A stretch of 40,333 nucleotides of DNA from JAPHTQ01 sp050287105 (GTDB lineage Bacteria > Pseudomonadota > Gammaproteobacteria > Thiohalomonadales > Thiohalomonadaceae). The first letter of the stretch is position 1, and each line of letters begins with the position of its first letter. The position numbers and the translations under genes are program-made. Positions 23,987-31,750 of this stretch are shown one piece after another. Below the pieces are notes generated by a model. The model saw only the letters and a list, made by a program, of their open reading frames with translations, was not told the DNA's origin and searched no databases. The DNA is taken from the NCBI GenBank assembly GCA_050287105.1, contig JBNKBG010000015.1:1-40333 (forward strand). The letters are read 5' to 3'.

Positions 23987-25558
23987 TTAACGTACCAGGT
24001 CGTAGTTGAAGTCTGTGGTACCCATACCGCGGGTCTCTTCGTCAAGACGTTCCAGCACTGAATTCACCAGGGTGGTGAGGATCTGCATGCCACCCTCGTA
24101 ACCCAGAGTGGTGGAACGGTGCAGGTGGTGACGGTCGAAGATCGGAAAGCCCAGACGAATCAACGGCACCTCAAACTCCTTACCTTTCTGCAGCGTGTCA
24201 CGCTGGATGAATTTGGCGTAGCTGTTACCGATCATGAAGTCAGGCTTGTTGGTGAACATCAGTGAACGGAAGTGCCACAGGTCCTTACCGATATGAACCT
24301 TGGTCTCCTTGCCGTACGGTGAGGCTTCCAGCATCTTGTTCATCGCTTTCATCCAACGCTTGTTACCGTTGTTAGCCAGCACGTCGGTCGGTTCAGCACC
24401 CAATTCAAGCAGGAAGCGGGTCATTCCCATGACGAAGTCAGGATCGCCGTAAAGGGCGAACTTCTTCCCATGTAACCATGTATGGGAATCTTGCATCATG
24501 TCGATCAAACGACCGCGTTCCTTCTCCAGACTGGCAGGGATTGGCTGACCAGATATTTCTGAAACCTTCATCAGGAAGGTATCGGTCGCTTCCAGACCCA
24601 TCGGGATCTCGATCTTTTGCGCTTCGTGCTTCCAGGTACCCTGGACAAATTTCAGCGATTTGTCAGATTGCCATTGCTGCAGGAACAGGGTGTCCTTGGC
24701 ATTCGGCGCATCTTTAATTTCATCGATAGTGGTGCCACCTTCGTACATACGGAAGGTACCATCAGCCGGGGTATCCAGCACTTCAGACGGATCGGAAAGC
24801 AGGCTGTAACCAACGCCCATTTCTTCCATCATGCGCTTCACTACACGGTAGTTACCCAGGTAGGTCTCAAAGCCAGGAACAATATTGATCTTGCCATTGC
24901 TACCGACTTCCTTGCCTTCCATGTGGTTCAGGGTGAAGTAGCGTGCAATACCTTCGAACATATTGTCCCAACCGGTGGTGTGGGAACCGACAAAGCTCGG
25001 GGTATGCGCGAACGGTGTTGGGAACTCTTCCGGTACACTGCCACCCTTCTTGGCGTTACCGATGAAGGCGTTGAGGTCGTCACCGATAACCTCGGCCATA
25101 CAGGTGGTGGAAACAGCAATCATCTCCGGCTTGTACAGGGCCTTGGCGTTCTCCAGACCGGCGAACATATTTTTCTGGCCACCGAATACCGCTGCATCTT
25201 CCGTCATGGAATCGGAAACACAGGCGACCGGCTCCTTGAAGTGGCGGTTGAAATAGGTACGGAAGTAGGCAACACAACCTTGCGAACCATGTACATAAGG
25301 CAGGGTCTTCTCAAAACCCAGGGAGCACAGCACCGCACCCAGTGGCTGGCAGGCCTTGGCGGGGTTGATGGTCAGAGCTTCACGGTTGAAGTTCAGCTCC
25401 TGATACTCCATGGTGGTAGTCCACTCGAAGGTCTCATCGATCTTCTCCTGCGGTACCCTGTCTTCGTATTTATCCTGCTTGTTCTTGAGGGTGGTTTTGT
25501 ACTCCTCCTCGCGAAACAGCGGGTAACACGGCATTACTTTTTCAGCTGACTGAGGCAT
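23987..25558 (-). CDS. nifK: Nitrogenase MoFe protein beta subunit NifK
   Basis: The 523-residue beta subunit of dinitrogenase, carrying half of each P-cluster. Cys70 (AKACQPLG), Cys95 (GSQGC) and Cys153 (TTCMAEVIG) fall at exactly the Azotobacter positions. The N-terminus (LFREEEYKTTLKNKQDKYED) and the FVGSHTTGWDNM region are standard. It reduces N2 with NifD. It is separated from nifD by a short gap with a stable hairpin. Confidence 0.98.
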   Translation of the reverse strand: MPQSAEKVMPCYPLFREEEYKTTLKNKQDKYEDRVPQEKIDETFEWTTTMEYQELNFNREALTINPAKACQPLGAVLCSLGFEKTLPYVHGSQGCVAYFRTYFNRHFKEPVACVSDSMTEDAAVFGGQKNMFAGLENAKALYKPEMIAVSTTCMAEVIGDDLNAFIGNAKKGGSVPEEFPTPFAHTPSFVGSHTTGWDNMFEGIARYFTLNHMEGKEVGSNGKINIVPGFETYLGNYRVVKRMMEEMGVGYSLLSDPSEVLDTPADGTFRMYEGGTTIDEIKDAPNAKDTLFLQQWQSDKSLKFVQGTWKHEAQKIEIPMGLEATDTFLMKVSEISGQPIPASLEKERGRLIDMMQDSHTWLHGKKFALYGDPDFVMGMTRFLLELGAEPTDVLANNGNKRWMKAMNKMLEASPYGKETKVHIGKDLWHFRSLMFTNKPDFMIGNSYAKFIQRDTLQKGKEFEVPLIRLGFPIFDRHHLHRSTTLGYEGGMQILTTLVNSVLERLDEETRGMGTTDFNYDLVR

Positions 25559-25617
25559 GACTTTTCTCCTGCCGCGCCACTAATCTGTGGACAACGGCGT
25601 TATGGATGTTACCGTGC

Positions 25618-25638
25618 CGCGGGTCGCCAGGACCCGCG
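25618..25638. other. Hairpin between nifD and nifK
   Basis: CGCGGGTC and GACCCGCG pair over 8 bp with a 5-base loop, beginning 9 bp past the nifD stop. It is followed by no T-run. Probably influences mRNA stability or relative nifD:nifK output. Confidence 0.7.
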
Positions 25639-25646
25639 ACATCCGA

Positions 25647-27116
25647 TTAGGCTGCGGCGCTGTCTGCGTCGCTGGCTTCACTCTTCTTCCATGGCGCCTG
25701 CAACTTTCCCCAGCAGGGGTTGTTGAGGGTCATGTCCATATCGCGGGCGAAGATGGCGAAACCGTCGTAGCCATGGTAAGGACCGGAATAGTCCCAGCTG
25801 TGCATTTGACGGAAAGGAATACCCATCTTCTGGAAGATGTACTTTTCCTTGATGCCAGAACCGACCAGATCAGGCTTGACCTTTTTCACGAACTCTTCGA
25901 ATTCGTAGCCAGTCACGTCGTCATAGATCAGGGTGGCGTTACCCATGTCTTTGATGGTGCGATCGTAGTCGTCGTTGTGCGCAAACTCGTAACCGGTACC
26001 AACCACTTCCATTCCCAGATCTTCGTAGGCGCCGATAACGTGACGCGGACGCAGACCACCGACGTAGAGCATGACGCGCTTGCCTTCGAGGCGCGGCTTG
26101 TACTTGTCGATGATGGCCTGCATCAGCGGCTTGTACTTAGCGATAACCTTCTCGGCATTGGCCTGAATGGTTTCGTCAAATTTGGCCGCAATGGCGCGCA
26201 GTGATTCTTCGATCTTGGTCGGGCCGAAGAAGTTGTACTCCATCCACGGAATCCCGAACTTCTCTTCCATGTGACGTGAGATGTAGTTCATGGAACGGTA
26301 GCAGTGCAGCAGATTAAGCTTGACTGAAGGGGTACGCTCCATCTCTGCAACGGTACCGTCACCGGACCACTGAGCAACTACGTTCAGACCCATCTCTTCG
26401 AGAATGGTACGTGAGGCCCATGCATCACCACCGATGTTGTAGTCACCAAGGATGGCGACATCGTATGGACCAGCTTCCGCTTTCTGCTCTTTGTCGAGCA
26501 TGTGGTCGCGGATGGCGTCGTTGGCGATATGGTGGCCAAGTGACTGGGAAACACCACGGAAACCTTCACAACGTACCGGTACAACCGGCTTGCTCAGTTC
26601 GGCAGAAGCCTTTTTGGAAACCGCTTCGATGTCGTCACCGATGAGACCGATGGGGCACTCTGACTGAACGGAGATACCTTTGTTCAGCGGGAACAGGGTT
26701 TCGACTTCTTCAATCAGTTTGGCCAGTTTCTTGTCACCGCCGAAAACGATGTCCTTCTCCTGGAAATCCGAGGTGAAGTTCATAGTGCCGAAGGTGTTTA
26801 CGCCGGTGGCGCCAACATAGTAGTTACGGCGTCCAGCACGGGAGTACTGCCCACAACCTACCGGGCCATGGGAAATATGGATCATGTCCTTAATAGGACC
26901 CCATACCACACCCTTGGAACCGGCGTAGGCGCAACCACGAATAGTCATGACGCCTGGCAGGGATTTACGGTTGGAAGTGATACACTTTTTCGACTGTTCG
27001 ACACTCTGGTCGTTGGCCGTCAGGTGCTTGGCGCGTTCTTTCTTTGCGTCCTCAGGATAGACCTCAAGCACTTCCTGAATAAGCGCTTCGGTCTCTTCAC
27101 GAGTCATCGTTGCCAT
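25647..27116 (-). CDS. nifD: Nitrogenase MoFe protein alpha subunit NifD
   Basis: 489 residues starting MATMTREETEALIQE. P-cluster cysteines are Cys62, Cys88 and Cys154. FeMo-co ligands are Cys272 and His439 (275 and 442 in Azotobacter numbering), with Gln191 and His195 nearby. RTLYS-type active-site regions are intact (VGCGQYSR, HCYRSMNY and MHSWDYSGPYHG), so this is a Mo enzyme and not AnfD or VnfD. TAGGAGT lies eight bases before the ATG. Confidence 0.98.
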   Translation of the reverse strand: MATMTREETEALIQEVLEVYPEDAKKERAKHLTANDQSVEQSKKCITSNRKSLPGVMTIRGCAYAGSKGVVWGPIKDMIHISHGPVGCGQYSRAGRRNYYVGATGVNTFGTMNFTSDFQEKDIVFGGDKKLAKLIEEVETLFPLNKGISVQSECPIGLIGDDIEAVSKKASAELSKPVVPVRCEGFRGVSQSLGHHIANDAIRDHMLDKEQKAEAGPYDVAILGDYNIGGDAWASRTILEEMGLNVVAQWSGDGTVAEMERTPSVKLNLLHCYRSMNYISRHMEEKFGIPWMEYNFFGPTKIEESLRAIAAKFDETIQANAEKVIAKYKPLMQAIIDKYKPRLEGKRVMLYVGGLRPRHVIGAYEDLGMEVVGTGYEFAHNDDYDRTIKDMGNATLIYDDVTGYEFEEFVKKVKPDLVGSGIKEKYIFQKMGIPFRQMHSWDYSGPYHGYDGFAIFARDMDMTLNNPCWGKLQAPWKKSEASDADSAAA

Positions 27117-27170
27117 TTTGTTTACTCCTATCATCGCCACCTAATCCGGTGGACGTTGAAGTTGAAGGAC

Positions 27171-27193
27171 GGGACGCGGCCATTCCGCGTCCC
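27171..27193. other. Hairpin between nifH and nifD
   Basis: GGGACGCGG and CCGCGTCCC pair perfectly over 9 bp with a 5-base loop, 17 bp after the nifH stop. Such hairpins protect nifH mRNA and allow more NifH than NifDK in other diazotrophs; the effect here is inferred. Confidence 0.78.
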
Positions 27194-27209
27194 TGAACAA
27201 CCAGATTGC

Positions 27210-28100
27210 TTACGCGGTGGCTTCAGCCGCCAGCTCTTCAGCAGTCTTACCAACGATGGACTCATCTTCCTCTTCGAGGATACCGAAGCTCATCATTACG
27301 TCTTCAAGTTCGTCCATGGTCAGCGGGGTGGGAATAACAAACATTTTGTTATTGATCACCTTCTGTGCCAGAGAGCGATACTCGTCAGCCTGCTTGGCCT
27401 TCGGGTTATACTCGATGACGGTCATACGGCGAATCTCAGCACGCTGAACTTCGTTGTCACGCGGAACGAAGTGAATCATCTGGGTGCCAAGCTGGCGAGC
27501 CAGTTCCATGATCAGTTCGTCTTCGCGGGCAGTGTTGCGGCTGTTACAGATCAGACCGGCCAGGCGAACGCCGCCTGAGCTGGCATATTTAACGATACCC
27601 TTGGCGATGTTGTTGGCCGCATACATAGCCATCATCTCGCCGGAAACTACGATGTAGATCTCCTGAGCTTTGTTCTCACGGATGGGCATGGCGAAACCAC
27701 CACACACAACGTCACCCAGTACGTCGTAGAATACGAAGTCGAGGTCTTCGTCGTAGGCGCCTTCCTCTTCGAGGAAGTTGATGGCAGTGATTACACCGCG
27801 ACCGGCGCAGCCTACACCCGGCTCAGGGCCACCGGACTCGACGCACTTGACGTCGCCGTAACCGACAGAGAGTACATCTTCCAGTTCCAGGTCTTCTACA
27901 GAACCGGCTTCCGCAGCCAGGTGCATTACAGTAGTCTGTGCCTTGGAGTGCAGGATCAGACGGGTGGAGTCAGCTTTTGGGTCACAGCCCACAATCATGA
28001 CTTTCTTACCTGCCTCGGCGAGAGCCGCGACAAGGTTCTGGGTGGTGGTGGACTTGCCGATGCCACCTTTACCGTAAATCGCGCATTGACGTAATGCCAT
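27210..28100 (-). CDS. nifH: Nitrogenase iron protein NifH
   Basis: The 296-residue dinitrogenase reductase. P-loop GKGGIGKSTT (10-19); cluster cysteines Cys98 (GCAGRG) and Cys133 (VVCGGFAM). Arg101, next to Cys98, is the residue ADP-ribosylated by DraT in other bacteria and is kept. It is the first gene of its operon, starting MALRQCAIYGK at 28100; upstream in-frame codons fall across the leader and promoter and are not coding. Confidence 0.98.
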   Translation of the reverse strand: MALRQCAIYGKGGIGKSTTTQNLVAALAEAGKKVMIVGCDPKADSTRLILHSKAQTTVMHLAAEAGSVEDLELEDVLSVGYGDVKCVESGGPEPGVGCAGRGVITAINFLEEEGAYDEDLDFVFYDVLGDVVCGGFAMPIRENKAQEIYIVVSGEMMAMYAANNIAKGIVKYASSGGVRLAGLICNSRNTAREDELIMELARQLGTQMIHFVPRDNEVQRAEIRRMTVIEYNPKAKQADEYRSLAQKVINNKMFVIPTPLTMDELEDVMMSFGILEEEDESIVGKTAEELAAEATA

Positions 28101-28150
28101 GGTAGTTCTCCTTGCGTTTCGATGGTTAAGACCGATGTCAGGTACTCTTG

Positions 28151-28166
28151 AGCAAGGAGCGTACCA
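28151..28166 (-). promoter_or_regulatory. Sigma-54 promoter of nifH operon
   Basis: The minus strand reads TGGTACGCTCCTTGCT. It keeps the essential GG and GC twelve bases apart, but has TGGTAC instead of TGGCAC. It is 50 bp before the nifH ATG. Confidence 0.85.
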
Positions 28167-28262
28167 ACACAAAGGTGCGCGATAACTCACTGTTATTGCT
28201 AGTTATTATTTGAAATCCACAAATCTTTTGTAAGGTTTGATCTACGACAAAGACGCGATTGC

Positions 28263-28278
28263 TGTATGGATAACGACA
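28263..28278. promoter_or_regulatory. NifA-type UAS for nifH, overlapping draT start
   Basis: TGTATGGATAACGACA fits TGT-N10-ACA and shares the CGACA half with the other two sites. It is about 100 bp upstream of the nifH -24 element. It contains the draT ATG (28266), so a NifA complex here could affect draT translation start or transcription. Confidence 0.6.
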
Positions 28279-29126
28279 AACATATGAGCCCTGCCAAGAA
28301 CGCCGGACCTACACTTCCAAGAGAGGCCTGCCTGCCTGTTAACCGCTGTAATCTGCCTGCGGTAATCTTGGGCAGTCTCACCTTCCAACAGCACCCAACA
28401 CACCTGAGTATTGATGGCGTGGAGGTGTTGCATCGGGATCTACTGCGCAGGCTGGATGGAATCAAGGATGCCGGAAACCGCGCTCAACAATTCCTTGATT
28501 ACATGACGGTGCACTTCTGTCTGCACGAGCCGGAAGAGGCAGGACTGGAGAAAGAGAGCCGGCTGGACCGAAGCAAGGCCGACTATCTGCGCCTGCTACG
28601 TGGCTGGTCGTTCAACGCAGAAAGCCGCGATGCGGCAGTGATGAAGGGCTGGTGTGAATCACGTTTCGGCCTATTGCCACGCTTTCACCAGGAGGCGATC
28701 CATAGCAGTGATGATGAGGCCTACCATGCCTATCTACACGCCTATGCCCAGGGCCTCTACAATACCAACTCATTAGAAGCACAACTCGATCTGGTCTACA
28801 CCTATTGCCAGTATGAGTTATCGCGCCAGTTTCCTGAACAAACCCACCTCACCCTCTACCGTGGTAGTAACGACATCGAACAGATGCATCGGCCGGGGCG
28901 CGACGGAAGTGATCAGCCTCTCCTGTTACTCAATAATCTCAACTCCTTCAGCCACAGCATTGAGCGCGCATCGGAGTTTGGCGACCAAATCGTTCGCATC
29001 GAGGTGCCACTGCCCAAGGTCTTCTTCTATTCCGAACTTATCCCGGGCTATATCAGGACAGAAAACGAGGTCATCATCCTTGGTGGTGTCTATGAATATG
29101 AACGCGTGATGAGTGTGAATACGTAG
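28266..29126 (+). CDS. draT: NAD+-dinitrogen-reductase ADP-ribosyltransferase DraT
   Basis: 286 residues. DraT ADP-ribosylates NifH Arg101 with NAD+ in response to ammonia or darkness, switching nitrogenase off. R-S-ExE class motifs are seen: TLYRGSND (Arg199), NSFSHS (Ser227 or 229) and TENEVI (Glu266/Glu268). The N-terminal LPVNRCNLPAVILGSLTF is family-typical. ATG 28266 overlaps a UAS; an in-frame ATG at 28284 is an alternative. Divergent from nifH. No draG follows. Confidence 0.92.
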   Translation: MDNDKHMSPAKNAGPTLPREACLPVNRCNLPAVILGSLTFQQHPTHLSIDGVEVLHRDLLRRLDGIKDAGNRAQQFLDYMTVHFCLHEPEEAGLEKESRLDRSKADYLRLLRGWSFNAESRDAAVMKGWCESRFGLLPRFHQEAIHSSDDEAYHAYLHAYAQGLYNTNSLEAQLDLVYTYCQYELSRQFPEQTHLTLYRGSNDIEQMHRPGRDGSDQPLLLLNNLNSFSHSIERASEFGDQIVRIEVPLPKVFFYSELIPGYIRTENEVIILGGVYEYERVMSVNT

Positions 29127-29140
29127 CTGTACCTCTACTT

Positions 29141-29156
29141 TGTCGTCTTTACGACA
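29141..29156. promoter_or_regulatory. NifA-type UAS for the SIR2-like gene
   Basis: TGTCGTCTTTACGACA fits TGT-N10-ACA and the stricter TGTCG-N6-CGACA shared with the nifE site. It is about 60 bp upstream of the -24 element at 29208. It also forms an 8-bp hairpin (TTTGTCGT/ACGACAAA) just after the draT stop. Confidence 0.82.
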
Positions 29157-29189
29157 AATTTCTCTTATCCCCACTCTCCATCACCATAA

Positions 29190-29202
29190 AATCAACACCT
29201 TA
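29190..29202 (+). promoter_or_regulatory. IHF consensus site
   Basis: AATCAACACCTTA matches WATCAANNNNTTR at every defined position. It lies between the UAS and the sigma-54 promoter, the usual place for IHF-assisted looping. ihfA is encoded 3 kb away. Confidence 0.75.
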
Positions 29203-29207
29203 TATTC

Positions 29208-29223
29208 CGGCCCGATAATTGCA
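29208..29223 (+). promoter_or_regulatory. Sigma-54 promoter of the SIR2-like gene
   Basis: CGGCCCGATAATTGCA has the invariant GG and GC twelve bases apart and a perfect TTGCA -12 element. The -24 side has two mismatches (C for T and C for A in TGGCAC). It is 37 bp before the ATG of the SIR2-like gene. Confidence 0.82.
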
Positions 29224-29260
29224 GTAACCAAGTAAATTCATCAGACAAGCGGAACGGAAT

Positions 29261-30127
29261 ATGGAACAGCAACTCATCGAAACGATAAAGGCTGGTCTCA
29301 AAGACGGCAGCATCATCCCCTATCTCGGACCACACGCCCTGATCGGCTCGGTCAACTGCGTAAGTGGTGAACCGATCCCTGCCGACAGCGACAGTCTTAT
29401 TCTTGCCATGAATGGCGGCAAGCCAATGGCGCCAAAATTGATGTACGAATTCCCTCGAGCCGCAATGAATCAGGAGCTGAAACGCGGTCGTAATTTTCTT
29501 ACCCGCTTCCTTAACAAACTCTATGGTGAAACAGAATGGAGCCGTGCCCCGATCCACGACTGGATTAAGACGGTCAAACCCGCCTGCGTCATTGATATCA
29601 ATCGCGACCTGCAGCTACAGGAAAGTTACAACGACACACCTCACAATCTCATGGTAGGTATTGCCCGTATCGGCGGCACTGACTTTCGTTACAAGCTTTA
29701 TCACTACGACGGCAACAACTATAAAGAGATCAACAACGAAGAGGTGGATGTCACGCTACCACTATTGCTAAAACCTATGGGCACCCCTCAACCGGAATCC
29801 AACTACATCGCCTCCGACGCAGATTACGTGGACTACATTACTGAATTAATGGGTGGCTTCGGCGTACCGAAATTCTTTAAAGAGTATCGAAAGGAGAAGC
29901 GCTATCTTCTAATCGGGATGAGCTTAAATCGTGATACTGAACGTATGGTACTGCATGACATCAGTCTGGATCGTGCAACCGAAAGTGGTTGGGCTATCAT
30001 CCCTGGTGCCACGGATAAAGAGAAGCGCTTCTGTCGCACAAAACTGAATATGGAAGTACTGGACATCCCCCTGGCGGTGTTTATGCAGGCCTTTGATGTT
30101 GAGCTAGCCGAAAGTGTCGAGGTGTAA
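29261..30127 (+). CDS. Degenerate SIR2-like NAD-fold protein, NifA-type promoter
   Basis: 288 residues resembling SIR2_2-type proteins. VIDINRD (110-116) stands for the TTNYD motif. KPMGTPQPES, then SDADYVDYI (171-193), stands for KLHGs..pes..lteeDY. LLIGMSLNRDTERMVL (216-231) stands for lfiGySlsDp. The Gly-rich GAGxS is replaced by LGPHAL (22-27), and the usual catalytic His of KLHG by Met, so enzymatic NADase or deacylase activity is doubtful; NAD or ADP-ribose binding is possible. No signal or membrane segment. It follows draT and has its own sigma-54 promoter, UAS and IHF site. Confidence 0.78.
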   Translation: MEQQLIETIKAGLKDGSIIPYLGPHALIGSVNCVSGEPIPADSDSLILAMNGGKPMAPKLMYEFPRAAMNQELKRGRNFLTRFLNKLYGETEWSRAPIHDWIKTVKPACVIDINRDLQLQESYNDTPHNLMVGIARIGGTDFRYKLYHYDGNNYKEINNEEVDVTLPLLLKPMGTPQPESNYIASDADYVDYITELMGGFGVPKFFKEYRKEKRYLLIGMSLNRDTERMVLHDISLDRATESGWAIIPGATDKEKRFCRTKLNMEVLDIPLAVFMQAFDVELAESVEV

Positions 30128-30131
30128 GTAA

Positions 30132-30365
30132 ATGACATACCATTTCAAACCCTGTGTCAGCCGCACAGCCTGTACGGAAGATGGAACACATTGCAGAGCC
30201 TGTGGCAGAAGTCACGAAGAGATCAACGCATTGCGCAAGTTGATAAATGAGGTGAGTACGTTTGCACTGAATATGGGGTATGACAATAACGAAGAGTTTC
30301 TTGAATATCTTAAATCAAAGGTACTCAAGAAATTGAAAAAAGCCGAAGAGTTAAAGGCCGTATAA
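30132..30365 (+). CDS. Small Cys-rich (DUF1289-like) protein
   Basis: A 77-residue protein beginning 4 bp after the SIR2-like gene, so very likely cotranscribed. The N-terminal part (CVSRTACTEDGTHCRACGRSHEEI) has a C...C...CxxCGR arrangement like DUF1289 zinc or Fe-S proteins. The C-terminal part is a charged helix (EFLEYLKSKVLKKLKKAEEL). Function is unknown. It is expected to be in the nif regulon with the SIR2-like gene. Confidence 0.75.
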   Translation: MTYHFKPCVSRTACTEDGTHCRACGRSHEEINALRKLINEVSTFALNMGYDNNEEFLEYLKSKVLKKLKKAEELKAV

Positions 30366-30400
30366 ATGAATAGGTTGCTGCATAAACAATAATATGCAAA

Positions 30401-30865
30401 CTAGATTGAAAAAAAGCGGCGAATCCAGCCACGTCCTTTCGTTGATTCCTGATCTTGAATAAATGTATCGATGTTGGCCTTCACTGAGGGCACATAATCA
30501 GCATCATCATGCTTAATATGCTTAATCAACCAATTCGCGAGCATCAGATGCAATTCACCCGTAACATCCTCCCCATCATCCAGACGCTTGCGGTATTCAC
30601 CTACACGCCTGGTAAAGAGTTCGTGAACTTTCTTGTGCGGTCGACAGTACTCGTAACCGGCAACTTGCTGGATCTCCTCTTCAAAGGCAAAGTGTGACAT
30701 AGTGTATTGTACGCACTCATCAATAACACTTCTAACCAGATCAGACTTATAGTCAGAACCACGATGCGCATGCTCCAGCTGATTAATTAATTCGACAATT
30801 TTGCGGTGTTGCTCGTCGATTAACTCAATCCCGGTATCCAGATCTTTTGTCCAACTAATAGGCAT
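30401..30865 (-). CDS. Bacteriohemerythrin (first)
   Basis: 154 residues with all hemerythrin ligands: IDEQHRKIV, SHFAFEEE, HKKVHELF and HIKHDDADY. It binds O2 reversibly at a di-iron centre and can lower free oxygen or deliver it. A basic tail (KGRGWIRRFFSI) follows the domain. It is convergent with the small Cys-rich gene, and a paralog lies 211 bp upstream. Proximity to nif genes suggests oxygen protection; this is inference. Confidence 0.93.
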   Translation of the reverse strand: MPISWTKDLDTGIELIDEQHRKIVELINQLEHAHRGSDYKSDLVRSVIDECVQYTMSHFAFEEEIQQVAGYEYCRPHKKVHELFTRRVGEYRKRLDDGEDVTGELHLMLANWLIKHIKHDDADYVPSVKANIDTFIQDQESTKGRGWIRRFFSI

Positions 30866-30911
30866 TGGCCATCATCTCCGTCTCTGCTCTGCTTCCATGA
30901 AAACACTTTGA

Positions 30912-30926
30912 GTAATAGTGTATTAC
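30912..30926. promoter_or_regulatory. Palindrome upstream of the first bacteriohemerythrin
   Basis: GTAATA-GTG-TATTAC is a perfect 6+3+6 inverted repeat, 46 bp before the ATG. It could be an operator. No regulator is assigned. Confidence 0.3.
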
Positions 30927-31076
30927 GCAATGCGCCACTACATTGACGCCGATTCTGACTCAGAAAGCAAGCATATTACTAAGGTAATTATAATGAAAAA
31001 ATTTAATAGAAAAATCCGTACTCAATAGAGCAGCCTTATCTCCACTATCTGCTTACGGTCGACTACAACGGAAAAA

Positions 31077-31532
31077 TCAGCCAAATAGTTTACTGATAAA
31101 TCCCTTGCCACTCTTTAGCTTGTTTTGCTTTAGTTGCGCTGCCAGATAGATCCTTACTGCCCCCACATAGTCCGCGTCATCCAACCTGATGTGATTTACC
31201 AACCAACGTCCGAGCATATCGTGCAGTTCCTCAGCAATATCATCACCTGCCCTGAGTCTCCGCTGATATTCCGTGATCCGCTGGGTAAACAGGGTATGGA
31301 CTTTTCGATGAACATCTCGAAACTCGTACCCCGCATCGAGTTGCAGTTGCTCCTCATAGGCGAAGTGCGTGGCGGTATAATCGATACAGGCAGAGAGCAC
31401 ATCGGCCACCAGTTGAGGATTTTGCTCAAACTGGGCCGCTTGCAACTGGTTGATAAAGTCAACGATTCGCCTGTGCTGACGATCGATTTCAGCAATCCCT
31501 GTGATAAATTCATCTGACCAGACTAGTGACAT
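31077..31532 (-). CDS. Bacteriohemerythrin (second)
   Basis: A 151-residue paralog of the preceding gene, clearly related along its length: IDRQHRRIV, THFAYEEQ, HRKVHTLF and HIRLDDADY. All di-iron ligands are present. The tail SGKGFISKLFG echoes the first protein's KGRGWIRRFFSI. It has its own upstream region of over 150 bp, with no nif-type promoter seen. Confidence 0.93.
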   Translation of the reverse strand: MSLVWSDEFITGIAEIDRQHRRIVDFINQLQAAQFEQNPQLVADVLSACIDYTATHFAYEEQLQLDAGYEFRDVHRKVHTLFTQRITEYQRRLRAGDDIAEELHDMLGRWLVNHIRLDDADYVGAVRIYLAAQLKQNKLKSGKGFISKLFG

Positions 31533-31714
31533 TCAAATTCCCCGCCACACCCCTAACATCCTGCAGACGCAGCACAAACTCATCATTTACTTATATTTTA
31601 TGTGGATATAATGGTGGCATTTTGCCCTAATAGGGCCTGCTAAGAAAAGGAATCGGGCCACAGATTAACATTTGTGACACTTTCCAGAGGGAGAGGAAAA
31701 TCAGGAGCCAGGCA

Positions 31715-31742
31715 CAAAAAAGCCGACTCATGAGTCGGCTTT
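31715..31742 (-). terminator. Rho-independent terminator after tRNA-Pro
   Basis: AAAGCCGACTCATGAGTCGG begins a perfect 24-bp palindrome (31719-31742). On the minus strand it ends in a run of T, so it terminates tRNA-Pro transcription. It is 8 bp past the tRNA CCA end. Confidence 0.92.
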
Positions 31743-31750
31743 CTATTTAT

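Noticed and set aside
24617..25549. 310-codon open frame on the plus strand opposite nifK
   Set aside because: Antisense shadow of a conserved high-GC gene; no family motif or ribosome site.
28229..28249. Additional NifA site in the nifH-draT gap (TGTAAGG...ACGACA)
   Set aside because: Spacing between TGT and ACA is 15, not 10.
28101..28265. Sigma-54 promoter for draT
   Set aside because: No GG-N10-GC element faces draT in this gap.
31624..31636. GCCCTAATAGGGC palindrome upstream of the second bacteriohemerythrin
   Set aside because: Short, with no regulator or T-run; could be chance.
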